Origin: Sporosarcina sp. ANT_H38 | GTDB lineage: Bacteria > Bacillota > Bacilli > Bacillales_A > Planococcaceae | DNA length: 64,000 bases | Direction: 5' to 3' | Assembly: GCF_008369195.1 (NCBI RefSeq) | Contig: NZ_VOBC01000001.1 | Coordinates: 558,001 to 622,000, forward strand | Translations under genes and position numbers: made by a program | Notes under the pieces: generated by a model | The model's database searches: none | Told to the model about the DNA's origin: nothing | Seen by the model: only the letters and a program-made list of their open reading frames with translations | Shown here: one piece after another, positions 18,975-28,022 of the stretch | How positions within the stretch are numbered: the first letter of the stretch is position 1 | Layout of the letters: every line of letters starts with the position of its first letter

Positions 18975-19084
18975 AAGCGAAGGCGCCTTTGAAGGGGGCG
19001 CCGAAGCCCTAAGACTAGGTGGCGAAGCTACTTGGCTTAGGGTCGGAGGCATCCCCAAGCGCCGGAGCGAATTCAATGAAATTC
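18975..19084. repeat. Interspersed repeat copy (family A) inside the etfB-etfA interval
   Basis: GGCGCC...GGGGGCGCC, GCCGAAGCCCTAAG, GGTGGCGAAGCTACTTGGCTTAGG, GGAGGCATCCCC and AGCG..ATTCAATG follow the same order as 13,734-13,876. It can form hairpins (CCTAAG/CTTAGG, AGGCGCC/GGCGCC). It splits two genes that are normally adjacent. Confidence 0.75.
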
Positions 19085-19137
19085 TTTATTTGAACAACTA
19101 TTAAATCAGACTTTTAATTGTGATGGAGGGGCTATAG

Positions 19138-20112
19138 ATGTCTAAAAAAGTAGTAGTACTTGGGGAAGCACGAGAAGGAGCATTGCGTAACGTTTCATTC
19201 GAAGCGGTTGCAGCTGCTAAAAAGATTTCTGACGGCGGAGAAGTTGTAGGAGTATTGCTCGGCGACGCTGTTCAATCGCTTGCGGAAGAAATGATTCATT
19301 ACGGTGCAGATCGTGTCATCACTGTGGAGCATCCACATTTGAAACTATATACTTCTGATGGATTCAGCCAAGCGTTCATGGCGGTTTACGAACAAGAGAA
19401 ACCGGAAGCTGTCGTGTTTGGTCACACTGCTTTAGGAAAAGATCTTTCACCAAAGATTGCTAGTAAACTAGCGTCAGGTTTGATTTCTGATGTTACAGCT
19501 ATTGAAGGCGAAGGCGATGCTTCAGTATTCATCCGTCCAATCTTCTCAGGTAAAGCATTCGAAAAAGTTAAGAACAAAGACGGACTATTATTCATTACGG
19601 TACGTCCGAATAACATTGAAGCTTTAGAGCATGATGCAGGCCGTACAGGTGTCACATCTGCACTTTCTGTTGATGTTACAAATCTTCGCACAATCATTTC
19701 TGAAGTTATTCGTAAATCGACAGAGGGTGTCGATCTTTCGGAAGCGAAAGTTGTTATTGCAGGGGGGCGCGGTGTGAAAAGCGCGGAAGGCTTCGAACCA
19801 TTGCAAGAACTTGCAACACTTCTAGGTGGTGCAATCGGTGCTTCGCGTGGCGCTTGTGACGCTGACTACTGTGACTATTCCTTGCAAATCGGACAAACTG
19901 GTAAAGTTGTTACGCCGGACTTGTACATAGCTGTCGGTATCTCTGGTGCAATTCAGCATATGGCGGGAATGTCCAACTCGAAGGTAATCGTTGCTATCAA
20001 TAAAGATTCAGAAGCGAATATCTTTAAAGTAGCGGATTATGGAATCGTTGGTGACCTGTTCGAGGTTATTCCGATGATGATCGAAGAAATAAAAAAAATC
20101 AAAACGAACTGA
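19138..20112 (+). CDS. etfA: Electron transfer flavoprotein alpha subunit
   Basis: Large ETF subunit (324 aa) that carries FAD. The C-terminal FAD domain shows VIAGGRGVKSAEGFEPLQEL, GASRGACDADY, IGQTGKVVTPDLYIAVGISG and SNSKVIVAINKDSEANIF, the classical EtfA signature. ATG at 19,138 with GGAGGGG upstream. Distance from etfB is wide because of the repeat; read-through from the fadR promoter would be needed unless the interval has its own promoter, which I do not see clearly. Confidence 0.97.
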   Translation: MSKKVVVLGEAREGALRNVSFEAVAAAKKISDGGEVVGVLLGDAVQSLAEEMIHYGADRVITVEHPHLKLYTSDGFSQAFMAVYEQEKPEAVVFGHTALGKDLSPKIASKLASGLISDVTAIEGEGDASVFIRPIFSGKAFEKVKNKDGLLFITVRPNNIEALEHDAGRTGVTSALSVDVTNLRTIISEVIRKSTEGVDLSEAKVVIAGGRGVKSAEGFEPLQELATLLGGAIGASRGACDADYCDYSLQIGQTGKVVTPDLYIAVGISGAIQHMAGMSNSKVIVAINKDSEANIFKVADYGIVGDLFEVIPMMIEEIKKIKTN

Positions 20113-20117
20113 TTTGT

Positions 20118-20152
20118 AAAGAGGCTCCCTCAACTCTAGGGAGCCTCTTTCT
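20118..20152 (+). terminator. Terminator of the fad-etf operon
   Basis: AAAGAGGCTCCCT and AGGGAGCCTCTTT form a perfect 13-bp stem just past the etfA stop. Confidence 0.95.
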
Positions 20153-20237
20153 ATAACTAAGCATATATTTAGCCCGTCATATGGCTGCATGCTATAATAC
20201 AAACATAGGTTATTTATTAAGAGGAGGAAATATTATT

Positions 20238-20552
20238 ATGACTATTATACACGCGACTGATCAGAGCTTTGACGAGAATATTAAAGAAGGACTTGTCCTT
20301 GTTGACTTTTGGGCGCCTTGGTGCGGACCATGTAAAATGATCGCTCCAGTTCTTGAAGAACTTGATGGCGAAATCGATGGTAAAGCAAGTATTGTTAAGG
20401 TTGACGTAGACGATAACCAAGAAACAGCTGGTAAATACGGTATTATGTCAATTCCTACTTTGGTTCTTTTCAAAGATGGAGAGATTGTTGATAAAGTTGT
20501 CGGATTCAAACCAAAAGAAGCACTTGCAGAATTGATTTCAAAACACGCTTAA
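20238..20552 (+). CDS. trxA: Thioredoxin
   Basis: Cytosolic disulfide reductase, 104 aa. Redox centre WAPWCGPCKM (CGPC) and the cis-proline loop SIPTLVLFKDGE are intact. ATG at 20,238 after AGGAGGAAA; a TATAAT at 20,193-20,198 is the likely -10. Monocistronic between two terminators. Confidence 0.98.
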   Translation: MTIIHATDQSFDENIKEGLVLVDFWAPWCGPCKMIAPVLEELDGEIDGKASIVKVDVDDNQETAGKYGIMSIPTLVLFKDGEIVDKVVGFKPKEALAELISKHA

Positions 20553-20560
20553 TCATTAAT

Positions 20561-20596
20561 AAAAACCGGGTCCCTTCATTGGTACCCGGTTTTTTG
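20561..20596 (+). terminator. Terminator of trxA
   Basis: AAAAACCGGGTCCC / GGTACCCGGTTTTTT stem-loop directly after trxA. Confidence 0.93.
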
Positions 20597-20610
20597 GGTA
20601 GGTGAATTAT

Positions 20611-22404
20611 ATGAATGAGTTAATCACAGAGAAGTTAGCCATATTACCGGATTTGCCGGGCTGTTATTTGATGAAAGACAGGCAAGGGACAATTATCTAT
20701 GTTGGAAAAGCGAAAGTGTTGAAAAATCGAGTGCGTAGTTATTTTACGGGTAGCCATGATGCGAAAACCCAGCGGCTTGTTGGAGAAATCATAGACTTCG
20801 AATACATTGTCACGTCATCCAATCTAGAAGCACTTGTCCTCGAGTTGAATCTTATCAAACAGTATGATCCGAAATACAATATCATGCTAAAAGATGATAA
20901 AACTTATCCGTATTTAAAGTTAACAGCAGAGCGTCATCCGAAACTAATCATTACGAGACAGGTGAAAAAAGACAAAGGGAAGTACTTCGGTCCGTATCCT
21001 CATGCTTTTGCCGCCGGTGAAACGAAAAAGTTACTTGACCGGCTCTATCCTTATCGGAAATGTCATACGATGCCGGATCGGGTCTGTTTGTATTACCATC
21101 TTGGCCAGTGTCTTGCCCCTTGCGTTAATGAAGTGGGTCTGGAAACGTATAAGGAAATGGTAGATGACATTACCCGCTTTCTCAACGGTGGTTATAAAAG
21201 TGTTAAAAAAGAATTGACAGGGAAAATGTCTGCTGCTGCAGAAAATTTGGAGTTTGAGCGGGCGAAAGAATACCGTGATCAGATTGTTAATATCGAAGCG
21301 GTTATGGAAAAACAGGCTATGACAATGATTGATTTCACTGATCGTGATGTCTTCGGATTTGCAGTAGAAAATGGCTGGATGTGTGTTCAAGTCTTTTTTG
21401 TTCGTCAAGGAAAGTTGATTGAACGGGATGTATCGCTGTTCCCACTTTATCAAGAACCGGAAGAAGAATTGCTGACATTCATTGGGCAGTTTTACGGGAA
21501 ATCTCAACATTTAATTCCTAAGGAAATTCTTTTGCCTCAAGGGATTGACAGTGAAATCGTACGTCAACTACTAGATGTCTCTGTGTTTATTCCGCAGCGT
21601 GGTAAAAAGAAAGATCTCGTCCATCTTGCGATCAAAAATGCTGAAATATCATTAAAAGAAAAGTTTCAACTTATCGAACGGCAAGAACTCCGTACAATTG
21701 GTGCGTGTGAGGAACTTGGTGAAGCGATGAATATCACGATACCGTTCCGTATTGAAGCATTCGATAACTCGCATACATATGGTTCGGATGCTGTCTCTGC
21801 AATGGTGTCATTCCTTGATGGGAAACCAAACCGTAAAGATTATCGAAAGTATAAGACGATGAATGCGGCAAAACACGACGATTACGCGGCGATGCGTGAA
21901 GTTGTCCGGCGCCGCTATATCCGCGTGCTGAGGGATGATTTGCCATTACCGGATTTGATCGTCATCGACGGCGGAAAAGGTCATATGGAAGCAGCAAGGG
22001 AAATCATTGAAGATGAGTTAAACTTATCTATTCCGATTGCTGGACTTGCGAAAGATGAGAAACATCAGACAGCACAGCTTCTTTACGGCAATCCGGTTGA
22101 AATGATCCCGTTGAAAAGAACGAGTGAGGCATTTTATTTGTTACAGCGGATTCAAGATGAAGTGCATCGGTTTGCAATAACGTTCCACAGACAACGGCGT
22201 GAATCGAATTCGTTAACTTCCGCACTCGACGGACTGCCGGGAGTTGGACCGAAGCGGAAAACATTATTACTTAAACATTTTGAATCAGTTAAAAAGATTC
22301 GTGAAGCTTCCATTGAAGAGTTACAAGAAGCAGGTTTACCATTGGCGGTTGCAGAATCAGTGGAAACGTATTTTCGTGAGGAAGCATTGCGAGAAGAGAA
22401 ATAA
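20611..22404 (+). CDS. uvrC: Excinuclease ABC subunit C
   Basis: UvrC makes the dual incisions of nucleotide excision repair; 597 aa, full length. N-terminal GIY-YIG nuclease ([19 protein letters not shown] with the later NRVRSYF), central UVR motif around residues 200-235 ([17 protein letters not shown]), C-terminal RNase H-like nuclease ([25 protein letters not shown]) and a tandem helix-hairpin-helix end ([18 protein letters not shown]). Start chosen at the ATG at 20,611 behind GGTAGGTG. The start lies 15 bases after the trxA terminator T run. Confidence 0.97.
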   Translation: MNELITEKLAILPDLPGCYLMKDRQGTIIYVGKAKVLKNRVRSYFTGSHDAKTQRLVGEIIDFEYIVTSSNLEALVLELNLIKQYDPKYNIMLKDDKTYPYLKLTAERHPKLIITRQVKKDKGKYFGPYPHAFAAGETKKLLDRLYPYRKCHTMPDRVCLYYHLGQCLAPCVNEVGLETYKEMVDDITRFLNGGYKSVKKELTGKMSAAAENLEFERAKEYRDQIVNIEAVMEKQAMTMIDFTDRDVFGFAVENGWMCVQVFFVRQGKLIERDVSLFPLYQEPEEELLTFIGQFYGKSQHLIPKEILLPQGIDSEIVRQLLDVSVFIPQRGKKKDLVHLAIKNAEISLKEKFQLIERQELRTIGACEELGEAMNITIPFRIEAFDNSHTYGSDAVSAMVSFLDGKPNRKDYRKYKTMNAAKHDDYAAMREVVRRRYIRVLRDDLPLPDLIVIDGGKGHMEAAREIIEDELNLSIPIAGLAKDEKHQTAQLLYGNPVEMIPLKRTSEAFYLLQRIQDEVHRFAITFHRQRRESNSLTSALDGLPGVGPKRKTLLLKHFESVKKIREASIEELQEAGLPLAVAESVETYFREEALREEK

Positions 22405-22412
22405 TGTGATAG

Positions 22413-22436
22413 AGTGAACGCACTGCGTTTTTTTCA
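22413..22436 (+). terminator. Weak terminator after uvrC
   Basis: Short AACGCA/TGCGTT hairpin followed by seven T. Confidence 0.6.
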
Positions 22437-22452
22437 CTTATAATTTCATAAG

Positions 22453-22697
22453 AAGTGAAGATAGAGGTGCGGGTACCAATAGTAAATCTCCGGAAGGCGG
22501 CAGCCTGATGAAGGGGATTGAAAGGTGTATTCGCCGAAGCGGATCAATCGGCTGTCACGATTGTCCTGCTGGACTTCCATTGAATAAATGGAAGTCTGTC
22601 AGGTATAAAAATACCTGGAGAGCTATCTGAACGGAGCGTCTCTTAGGCGATAGCTCCAATCGGACCAGCTCTCATATATATGAGGGCTGTTTTTGCG
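22453..22697 (+). promoter_or_regulatory. Lysine riboswitch (L box) with intrinsic terminator, upstream of lysC
   Basis: Conserved L-box blocks are all present in order: GTGAAGATAGAGGTGC, AGTAAAT...GGAAGG, TGATGAAGGGGA, CGCCGAAGCGG, TGTCCTGCTGGAC and GGAGAGCTATC. A TATAAT at 22,439 is the likely -10. The aptamer is followed by CAGCTCTCAT...ATGAGGGCTG plus T run (22,666-22,697), the transcription terminator expected to form when lysine is bound. It therefore represses lysC at high lysine. Confidence 0.95.
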
Positions 22698-22723
22698 TTC
22701 AGGGGGAAATCGGAGGGATTATC

Positions 22724-23941
22724 ATGGTACGAATTGTAATGAAATTCGGTGGCACATCAGTTGCGAACCCCGAAAGGATTGCGCGCGCCGCAAAGCTTGT
22801 TCAAGGTGAAGTAAATCGGGGGAATCAAGTGGCGGTTATCGTCTCCGCAATGGGGAAAACTACAGACGAACTTCTAAAGCTTGCTGTGGAAGTTAATCCG
22901 AAAGCAGGTCGCCGTGAACTAGATATGCTGCTTGCGACCGGCGAGCAAGTAACCGCATCTCTTTTAGCGATGGCAATTGCAGCACAAGGTTTGGAAGCTC
23001 GCTCATACACGGGTTGGCAAGCGGGCGTGACGACAGAGTCCGTTCATGGCAATGCGCGAATCGAGCAAGTCCATGCAGAGAAGATTGTATCGACGCTTGA
23101 ATCGGGTGCTGTTGCAGTAATTACCGGCTTTCAAGGTGCTGACAGCTCAGGTGAGTTGACAACACTTGGCCGTGGGGGATCTGATACAAGTGCTGTCGCC
23201 ATTGCGATTGCAATTGATGCTGCTATCTGTGATATTTACACAGATGTTGAAGGGGTATTCACGACAGATCCGAGATTAATCGCACAAGCGAAGAAACTTG
23301 AGGAAATATCGTATGATGAAATGCTTGAAATCGCGAATCTAGGCGCGGGTGTACTTCACCCGAGAGCGGTTGAGTTTGCCAAGAACCATCAAATGCCTCT
23401 TCGAGTTAGGCCTGCGCATATGGAAGGTGAAGGAACGATTATCAAGGAGGAAATTGATTTGGAAAACAATTTAATTGTTCGGGGTATCGCCTTTGAAAGA
23501 GATATCATTCGGATTACAGTTATGTATGACGTTCCTTACAACGGCTCGCTTGCGAATATATTCACTACACTTGCGGAGCATCGTGTAAACGTTGATATTA
23601 TCGTCCAGACAATTATGGAAGGCGTACAGCCATCTGTTTCATTTTCTATTAAGAAAGAAGATTTCGCAGAAACGATTAACGTTTTGGAAAAAGAAAAAGA
23701 AGACCTTGGATACAGTAGAGCTGATTTTGAAGTGGGTCTTTCGAAAGTTTCAATCGTCGGAAGTGGAATGGTATCTAATCCGGGAGTCGCTGCACAAATG
23801 TTTGAAATACTTCGTAGCGAATCCGTTCCGGTGAAAATGGTCAGCACGTCTGAAATTAAGGTATCCGTCGTCATTCCTGAGTCAGATATGGAAAAAGCGG
23901 TAGCGGCACTACATAACCAGTTCGGATTGGATGCAAATTGA
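22724..23941 (+). CDS. lysC: Aspartokinase (lysine-responsive)
   Basis: Phosphorylates aspartate, the first step to lysine, methionine, threonine and diaminopimelate; 405 aa. N-terminal kinase domain begins MKFGGTSVANPERI and includes TLGRGGSDTSAVA; two ACT regulatory domains occupy the last ~150 residues (IVGSGMVSNPGVAAQMF). ATG at 22,724 with GGAGGG. In B. subtilis the orthologous gene also yields a beta subunit from an internal start; an equivalent cannot be confirmed here. The L-box leader makes this the lysine-controlled isozyme. Confidence 0.97.
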   Translation: MVRIVMKFGGTSVANPERIARAAKLVQGEVNRGNQVAVIVSAMGKTTDELLKLAVEVNPKAGRRELDMLLATGEQVTASLLAMAIAAQGLEARSYTGWQAGVTTESVHGNARIEQVHAEKIVSTLESGAVAVITGFQGADSSGELTTLGRGGSDTSAVAIAIAIDAAICDIYTDVEGVFTTDPRLIAQAKKLEEISYDEMLEIANLGAGVLHPRAVEFAKNHQMPLRVRPAHMEGEGTIIKEEIDLENNLIVRGIAFERDIIRITVMYDVPYNGSLANIFTTLAEHRVNVDIIVQTIMEGVQPSVSFSIKKEDFAETINVLEKEKEDLGYSRADFEVGLSKVSIVGSGMVSNPGVAAQMFEILRSESVPVKMVSTSEIKVSVVIPESDMEKAVAALHNQFGLDAN

Positions 23942-23950
23942 AATGATTTA

Positions 23951-23995
23951 TAATAAAGAAGATGCACCCGATTAGGGGTGCATCTTCTTTATTAT
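23951..23995. terminator. Bidirectional terminator between lysC and yslB
   Basis: TAATAAAGAAGATGCACCC and GGGTGCATCTTCTTTATTA are perfect complements, giving a long stem with A and T runs on both sides for the convergent genes. Confidence 0.95.
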
Positions 23996-23997
23996 AT

Positions 23998-24420
23998 CTA
24001 AACTTTCGTTTTTAAGTCCCACTTCACTTGGAAGTGAATAAGACCATCCTTTTCGTTCAATTCTCCGTAACATTCAGTAAGCAGTCCATTAAATTTCTGA
24101 TATTGTTGTGCGATGAAACCAGCTTCAAGTTGACAAGATCTGTTTTGGGCATTTGTATCGAAATCGTTTTTTAACGAATAAAAAGCCTCATCTTTCAAAG
24201 TCTTATAGAGTTGAAGAGGGCCCCATCCAGCTTCTTGAAAAAATTCAGGAAGTTCATCAACTCCGAAAATAGGGAATTTCCGAGCTACTTCTTTTCCAGC
24301 CCAATAGAGTATTTCGTCTTCATGTTTACCGAGAATACTGGGTAACACGTGATCTCTTAAAATTTCATAACCGAAGCGAGTAGGTGAATCATATGTAGTA
24401 TTTTCCAATCGAATATGCAA
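23998..24420 (-). CDS. yslB: DUF2507 family protein YslB
   Basis: Cytosolic protein of up to 140 aa with family features YEILRDHVLPSILGKHEDEILYWAGKEVARKF and FFQEAGWGPLQL, fitting DUF2507, a V4R-like fold of unknown role. Convergent with lysC and adjacent to sdhC, as yslB is in B. subtilis. Start is uncertain: a TTG at 24,420 abuts the GAAAGGG ribosome site, and a second TTG at 24,408 has more usual spacing. Confidence 0.87.
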   Translation of the reverse strand: MHIRLENTTYDSPTRFGYEILRDHVLPSILGKHEDEILYWAGKEVARKFPIFGVDELPEFFQEAGWGPLQLYKTLKDEAFYSLKNDFDTNAQNRSCQLEAGFIAQQYQKFNGLLTECYGELNEKDGLIHFQVKWDLKTKV

Positions 24421-24505
24421 CCCTTTCGGTTAAATGATAGCGTTAGTGAATCCTAGGGAATAATTAATATGTTAAATTTGGGCGTTTCGAAAAGTACACA
24501 TCGTC

Positions 24506-24534
24506 TTGACCTCTTCAAAACTGAGGAGTACAAT
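24506..24534 (+). promoter_or_regulatory. Promoter of sdhCAB
   Basis: TTGACC-N17-TACAAT, about 110 bases before sdhC. The leader between contains short hairpins (GTACCACGAAGAGGTAC and a CATTTCG-type dyad), which may influence mRNA stability. Confidence 0.75.
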
Positions 24535-24646
24535 GGTTATGTCATAATATTGTACCACGAAGAGGTACGTCGTCAACGGTCGTTTCATGTCGAAATGATG
24601 ACAGAGGCGAACTGACGGACTGAGTTAATAAGGGAGGGTAAAAGAC

Positions 24647-25255
24647 TTGTCAAGAGAATCAGATTTTTATTTGCGCCGTCTTCATTCACTGCTCGGAATC
24701 ATTCCAGTGGGGCTTTTTCTTGCCCAGCACTTAGTGATTAACAACTTTGCAACACGTGGTCCTGAGGCGTTTAACGCGGCATCTAATTTCATGGGGAATT
24801 TACCATTCGTTCTATTTTTGGAATGGTTCATCATCTACATCCCACTTATGTTCCATGCGTTCTACGGTGTGTACATAGCTTTCACAGCAAAAAATAACGT
24901 ACAGCGTTACGGGACTTTCCGCAACTGGATGTTCATGCTGCAACGCATCACGGGAGTATTCCTAGTCGTGTTCATTGCATGGCATATCTACCAAACAAGG
25001 ATCCAAAAAGCATTGGGAGCCCATGTTGACTACGATATGATGGCTGACATCCTAGCGAATCCGTTCATGCTTGCATTCTACATTGCAGGTGTCCTTGCAG
25101 CTACATTCCATTTGGCGAACGGCGTTTGGTCATTCCTTGTAAGTTGGGGAATTACACAATCTCCACGTTCACAAACAATCGTCACATATGTATCGATGGC
25201 GATATTCCTAGTTCTTTCTTTAATTGGTATACAAGCACTATTTGCTTTTGTTTGA
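24647..25255 (+). CDS. sdhC: Succinate dehydrogenase cytochrome b558 subunit
   Basis: Membrane anchor of complex II (202 aa) that binds two hemes b and reduces menaquinone. Five hydrophobic helices with conserved histidines (LHSLLGIIPVGLFLAQHLVI, MFHAFYGVY, FIAWHIYQT, FHLANGVWSF), as in the B. subtilis-type single-anchor enzyme. TTG start with GGGAGGG upstream. First gene of sdhCAB. Confidence 0.96.
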   Translation: MSRESDFYLRRLHSLLGIIPVGLFLAQHLVINNFATRGPEAFNAASNFMGNLPFVLFLEWFIIYIPLMFHAFYGVYIAFTAKNNVQRYGTFRNWMFMLQRITGVFLVVFIAWHIYQTRIQKALGAHVDYDMMADILANPFMLAFYIAGVLAATFHLANGVWSFLVSWGITQSPRSQTIVTYVSMAIFLVLSLIGIQALFAFV

Positions 25256-25313
25256 TTTGTAAATTGATTTATTGAAATACAAGATCACCTATAATTCGAG
25301 GAGTGAAACAATA

Positions 25314-27068
25314 ATGGCAAAAAGCAGATTGATTGTCGTAGGCGGAGGATTAGCTGGTCTAATGGCAACTATCAAAGCGGCTGAAGATGGTACGCCGGTT
25401 GACTTGTTCTCAATTGTTCCTGTTAAACGTTCCCACTCTGTATGTGCACAAGGTGGCATCAACGGTGCAGTAAATACGAAAGGTGAGGGTGACTCGCCTT
25501 CAATCCATTTCGATGACTCTGTATATGGCGGTGACTTCCTTGCGAACCAACCACCAGTACAAGCAATGACGGATGCAGCACCAGGAATCATCAGTCTATT
25601 GGACCGGATGGGTGTAATGTTCAACCGTACGCCAGAAGGACTGCTCGATTTCCGACGTTTCGGAGGAACAATGCATCACCGTACCGCTTTCGCAGGCGCG
25701 ACAACAGGACAACAGCTCCTTTACGCACTTGACGAGCAAGTTCGAAGTCATGAAGTGGCTGGGCTTGTTACAAAATATGAACACTGGGAATTCCTTGGTG
25801 TTGTTCTTGATGAAGAAGGTGTTTGTCGCGGTATTAAAGCGCAAAACATGAAGACAATGGAAATCCAAGCCTTTAAAGGCGATTCAGTTATTATGGCAAC
25901 AGGCGGACCTGGAATTATCTTCGGGAAAACAACAAACTCTGTTATCAATACAGGTTCTGCAGCTTCGATAGTTTATCAGCAGGGTGCACACTACGCAAAT
26001 GGTGAATTCATCCAAATTCATCCGACGGCAATTCCTGGAGACGATAAACTGCGTCTCATGAGTGAATCCGCTCGTGGTGAAGGTGGACGTGTCTGGACAT
26101 ATAAAGACGGAAAACCTTGGTACTTCCTTGAAGAAAAGTATCCGGATTATGGTAACCTAGTACCGCGTGATATCGCGACACGTGAAATCTTTGACGTTTG
26201 TGTTAACCAAAAACTTGGTATCAACGGCGAAAACATGGTGTACTTGGACCTTTCGCATAAGGATCCAAAAGAGCTTGACATTAAGCTTGGTGGAATCATC
26301 GAAATCTATGAGAAATTCACAGGCGACGATCCACGTAAATTACCGATGAAAATCTTCCCGGCTGTCCACTATTCAATGGGCGGACTATGGGTCGATTATG
26401 ATCAGCAAACAAGTATTCCAGGTTTGTTCGCGGCAGGAGAATGTGATTATTCACAGCACGGTGCAAACCGTCTTGGCGCAAACTCACTCCTTTCAGCAAT
26501 TTATGGCGGTATGGTTGCAGGACCAAATGCCATTAAGTATATGAAAGGATTAAAACGTTCTGTTGTAGATCTTCCTTCAACAATCTTCGAAGAAGCTGTG
26601 AAAGAAGAGCAGCAGAAGTGGGACGATACGCTTAAAATGAACGGTACCGAAAACGCTTATGTCCTTCATAAAGAACTTGGTGAATGGATGACAGATAACG
26701 TAACAGTAGTACGTTACAATGACAGACTACAAGCGACAGACGATAAAATCGTTGAGCTTCTTGAACGGTATGAAAACATCAATATTACTGATACACAACT
26801 ATGGTCTAACCAAGGTGCAACATTTACGCGCCAGTTGAAAAACATGCTATACTTGGCACGTGTTATCACTCTAGGTGCACTGAACCGTAATGAAAGCCGT
26901 GGAGCCCATTACAAACCAGACTTCCCTAATCGTGATGATGAGAACTTCTTGAAAACAACGATGGCAAAATTCGATGGACATTCTGCACCAATCTTCCATT
27001 ATGAAGAAGTAGATGTTTCCTTGATTCCGCCACGTACACGCGATTACTCCACGAAGAAAGGAGAATGA
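25314..27068 (+). CDS. sdhA: Succinate dehydrogenase flavoprotein subunit
   Basis: Oxidises succinate to fumarate using covalently bound FAD; 584 aa. Dinucleotide-binding VVGGGLAGLMATIKAA, the FAD-attachment segment KRSHSVCAQGGINGAVN, substrate motif HPTAIPGDDKLRLMSESARG and EGGRVW. ATG at 25,314 is preceded by CGAGGAG; an upstream in-frame start at 25,272 lacks a ribosome site. Lies between sdhC and sdhB in one operon. Confidence 0.97.
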   Translation: MAKSRLIVVGGGLAGLMATIKAAEDGTPVDLFSIVPVKRSHSVCAQGGINGAVNTKGEGDSPSIHFDDSVYGGDFLANQPPVQAMTDAAPGIISLLDRMGVMFNRTPEGLLDFRRFGGTMHHRTAFAGATTGQQLLYALDEQVRSHEVAGLVTKYEHWEFLGVVLDEEGVCRGIKAQNMKTMEIQAFKGDSVIMATGGPGIIFGKTTNSVINTGSAASIVYQQGAHYANGEFIQIHPTAIPGDDKLRLMSESARGEGGRVWTYKDGKPWYFLEEKYPDYGNLVPRDIATREIFDVCVNQKLGINGENMVYLDLSHKDPKELDIKLGGIIEIYEKFTGDDPRKLPMKIFPAVHYSMGGLWVDYDQQTSIPGLFAAGECDYSQHGANRLGANSLLSAIYGGMVAGPNAIKYMKGLKRSVVDLPSTIFEEAVKEEQQKWDDTLKMNGTENAYVLHKELGEWMTDNVTVVRYNDRLQATDDKIVELLERYENINITDTQLWSNQGATFTRQLKNMLYLARVITLGALNRNESRGAHYKPDFPNRDDENFLKTTMAKFDGHSAPIFHYEEVDVSLIPPRTRDYSTKKGE

Positions 27069-27073
27069 CTTAA

Positions 27074-27880
27074 ATGAGTGAAAACAATACAGCAGTACAA
27101 GACCGTGAACAACAGACTGCACAGAAAACTGTCCGTTTTGAAATTCGCCGCCAGGACACTGCTGATTCGCAACCTTATTGGGAAAGTTTTGTCTTAGATT
27201 ATAGACCGAATATGAACGTCATTTCTGCTTTAATGGAAATTCGTCGTAACCCGGTCAACGCAGAAGGTACTAAAACGACACCTGTTAACTGGGAAATGAG
27301 CTGTTTGGAAGAGGTTTGTGGAGCATGTTCAATGGTTATCAACGGACGTCCGCGTCAGTCTTGTACAGCACTTGTTGATCAGTTTACACAACCAATTAAA
27401 CTTGAACCGATGAAGACATTCCCAGTCGTTCGTGACTTAATTGTTGACAGAGAATTCATGTTTGATTCATTGAAAAAAATTAAGGCATGGGTTCCGATTG
27501 ATGGCACATATGACCTTGGTGAAGGACCTCGTATGCCTGAGCGTAAACGCCAATGGGCATATGAACTTTCAAAATGTATGACGTGCGGCGTATGTCTTGA
27601 AGCATGCCCGAACGTTAACGATAATTCAAACTTCATGGGACCTGCACTTATGTCACAAGTCCGCCTGTTCAATACGCACCCTACAGGTGCAATGAACAAA
27701 GACGAGCGTCTGGCGACGATTATGACAGACGGTGGAATTGGCGAATGCGGTAACTCACAAAACTGTGTAGTTGCATGTCCAAAAGGGATTCCTCTTACTA
27801 CTTCGATTGCAGCGATGAACCGTGCAACGAACGTACAAATGTTCAAAAACTTCTTCGGAAGTGACCAAATGGTAGACTGA
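27074..27880 (+). CDS. sdhB: Succinate dehydrogenase iron-sulfur subunit
   Basis: Electron-transfer subunit of complex II, 268 aa. N-terminal 2Fe-2S ligands in CLEEVCGACSMVINGRPRQSC; C-terminal cluster ligands in CMTCGVCLEACP and CGNSQNCVVACPKGIPL. Starts 5 bases after sdhA. A hydrophilic N-terminal extension of about 15 residues is a little longer than usual. Confidence 0.97.
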   Translation: MSENNTAVQDREQQTAQKTVRFEIRRQDTADSQPYWESFVLDYRPNMNVISALMEIRRNPVNAEGTKTTPVNWEMSCLEEVCGACSMVINGRPRQSCTALVDQFTQPIKLEPMKTFPVVRDLIVDREFMFDSLKKIKAWVPIDGTYDLGEGPRMPERKRQWAYELSKCMTCGVCLEACPNVNDNSNFMGPALMSQVRLFNTHPTGAMNKDERLATIMTDGGIGECGNSQNCVVACPKGIPLTTSIAAMNRATNVQMFKNFFGSDQMVD

Positions 27881-27891
27881 TTTCAGTCTCT

Positions 27892-27930
27892 AGCCCCGCT
27901 ATGGCATTATGCCTTGGTGGGGCTTTTTTG
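27892..27930 (+). terminator. Terminator of sdhCAB
   Basis: AGCCCC ... GGGGCT stem with internal pairing (GGCAT/ATGCC) and six T. Confidence 0.9.
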
Positions 27931-27983
27931 GTTTTTATCTTGTACGCTTCATTTATTAGTAAGAATTTGATAGAATAGAAGAG

Positions 27984-28001
27984 TGAATGAGTATTCATTA
28001 T
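27984..28001. promoter_or_regulatory. Second FadR-type operator, upstream of ysmA
   Basis: TGAATGAGTATTCATTAT agrees with TGAATGANTANTCATTCA at all but the last two positions. It sits just after a TAGAAT -10-like hexamer (27,971) and 21 bases before the thioesterase start. Sequence and position support control by FadR; binding is inferred. Confidence 0.6.
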
Positions 28002-28022
28002 GGGAGAGGGGATGTTTGTTGA

